Source: an uncultured Monoglobus sp.
GTDB lineage: Bacteria > Bacillota > Clostridia > Monoglobales > Monoglobaceae
Reading direction: 5' to 3'
Assembly (NCBI GenBank): GCA_947628795.1
Contig: CANRBF010000005.1
Location: 1-64,000 of the forward strand
Length of the DNA: 64,000 nt
Below are positions 63,169-64,000 of the stretch, piece after piece (position 1 is the first letter of the stretch; each line of letters starts with the position of its first letter). The position numbers were made by a program, and so were the translations under genes. The notes beneath the pieces were generated by a model, which saw only the letters and a program-made list of their open reading frames with translations, made no database searches and was not told where the DNA came from.

Positions 63169-64000
63169 ATGAACGGCGGCAAACTGATTATCAGGACGCG
63201 GCTTATTGAAAGGCTGAACAAAGAGCTGAAACACAAAAAAATCGTGTATTTCGGCGCGAGTTTGGGTTGGGGAAAGACCACTGCCGTCAGGCAGTATCTT
63301 GACTCAAACAACTGTGATTACTTTTATGTTTCCGCGCGGACGAGCGATTGGTTCAGCGCGGTCCGAGAGGCCGCGGCGGACGGAGCGGAGCATATAGTTA
63401 TCGACGATATACATAAGGCCTTTTCAAAAGGCGGAGAGCTTTCCGAGCTTATCGCCGCTTCGGTTCCGAAAACCGCGTTTTATATTATCGGACGAGCGCC
63501 GCTGCCTTCATACTTAAAAGCGTTTTACAGCACCCGACAGCTCGCTGTCTATAATGAAACTCTCTTTGCCTATAATGACGACGAGCTGAACGCTTTGATG
63601 AGACTGTACCGCCTCGATTTAACCCCGAATATCCTGCACGAGATTCGCGAGTTTACCGGCGGTTGGATACTTGGCCCGGTATTCTTGTTTGAAAAGGGCG
63701 GAGACTTCAGCGCGGGCTTTACCGAAGAGCAGAAGCAACTGTTAAGTCTTGACGTTTATCAGTATGCGGATCACGCGTTTTTCTCGGAGCTTCCGCCCGA
63801 AGTGCAGGAGATCTTACTGAACGTTGCTCATGTTGACGAGTTTACGCTTGTCCATGCTCAAATGCTGTGCGGCGACCCCGGCATAAAGCAGTGGCTCGAG
63901 CGGGCGCTTGACTTGAGCGGTTTTTTGTATTTCACCCCTCCCGACAAATTCGAGTTTGGAAAATACGCGGCTCCCTATATGAAATGGAAGCAGCAAAAAG
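63169..64000 (+). CDS. MalT/LuxR-type STAND ATPase regulator, 3' end outside the window
   Basis: The first 277 residues are visible and no stop occurs before the window ends. ATG 63169 follows GTGAGGAGG. After a short lead (LIIRTRLIERLNKELKHK) comes a P-loop GASLGWGKTTAVRQYL and a Walker B HIVIDDIHKAF. The following helical part (ELPPEVQEILLNVAHVDEFT) matches the arrangement of MalT-like LAL regulators. These normally continue with TPR repeats and a LuxR helix-turn-helix, which would lie beyond the edge. It has its own promoter and is in the same orientation as the AraC gene. An inducer-dependent activator of carbohydrate genes is the likely role. Confidence 0.72.
   Translation, partial: MNGGKLIIRTRLIERLNKELKHKKIVYFGASLGWGKTTAVRQYLDSNNCDYFYVSARTSDWFSAVREAAADGAEHIVIDDIHKAFSKGGELSELIAASVPKTAFYIIGRAPLPSYLKAFYSTRQLAVYNETLFAYNDDELNALMRLYRLDLTPNILHEIREFTGGWILGPVFLFEKGGDFSAGFTEEQKQLLSLDVYQYADHAFFSELPPEVQEILLNVAHVDEFTLVHAQMLCGDPGIKQWLERALDLSGFLYFTPPDKFEFGKYAAPYMKWKQQK

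Overview
The window looks like a chromosomal segment of a gut- or rumen-type Gram-positive bacterium of the Firmicutes (Bacillota), class Clostridia. The grounds are consensus sigma-A promoters with 17-base spacers, strong GGAGG ribosome binding sites, surface proteins ending in S-layer homology (SLH) domains, a PSP1/RicT gene next to holB as in Bacillus, and large secreted enzymes aimed at plant cell-wall polysaccharides. No rRNA, tRNA, phage, transposase or CRISPR array was seen. Species-level assignment is not possible from this sequence alone.

Layout. Bases 3-6065 hold the 3' part of a secreted multidomain pectinesterase. 6704-18814 encode a 4036-residue SLH-anchored surface protein built of about 12 repeated modules, a beta-helix, a Cys-pair region and InlB-like repeats. 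19177-23668 form a carAB unit behind a candidate leader peptide and attenuator. 23711-25947 (minus strand) hold a RelE/RelB toxin-antitoxin pair, a secreted NlpC/P60 protein, a hydrolase relic and a small conserved protein. purA and apgM follow on the minus strand, then pfkA and rpmE on the plus strand. The 3' end of pfkA has been copied into a 64-bp tandem array. 30745-38772 encode a second SLH giant (2675 aa), followed by a decayed toxin-antitoxin locus. glyQS comes next, then a same-strand run 40885-47613 (amino-acid decarboxylase, holB, ricT, rsmE, membrane protein, radical SAM protein, acetylesterase). The ATP synthase operon occupies 47797-54037, then mscL and a DUF445 gene. 55783-62139 (minus strand) encode a 2118-residue secreted GH3 enzyme ending in a rhodanese domain. 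It is divergent from an AraC regulator and close to a MalT-like STAND regulator cut by the window edge.

How they work together. Four giant extracellular proteins take up about 40 percent of the window. Pectinesterase, GH3 and a cytoplasmic rhamnogalacturonan-acetylesterase-like protein point to growth on pectin or hemicellulose. The AraC and MalT-like regulators next to the GH3 gene are its obvious candidate controllers. The remaining genes are housekeeping: pyrimidine and arginine precursor supply, purines, glycolysis, translation, DNA replication and energy.

Most unusual points: an in-frame fusion of the ATP synthase delta and alpha subunits (atpH-atpA); a rhodanese domain on a secreted glycosidase; a modular family of intergenic palindromic repeats (five loci) whose hairpin tips differ between copies while the flanks are conserved; a tandem array made from the end of pfkA; and a leader-peptide plus terminator arrangement before carAB.
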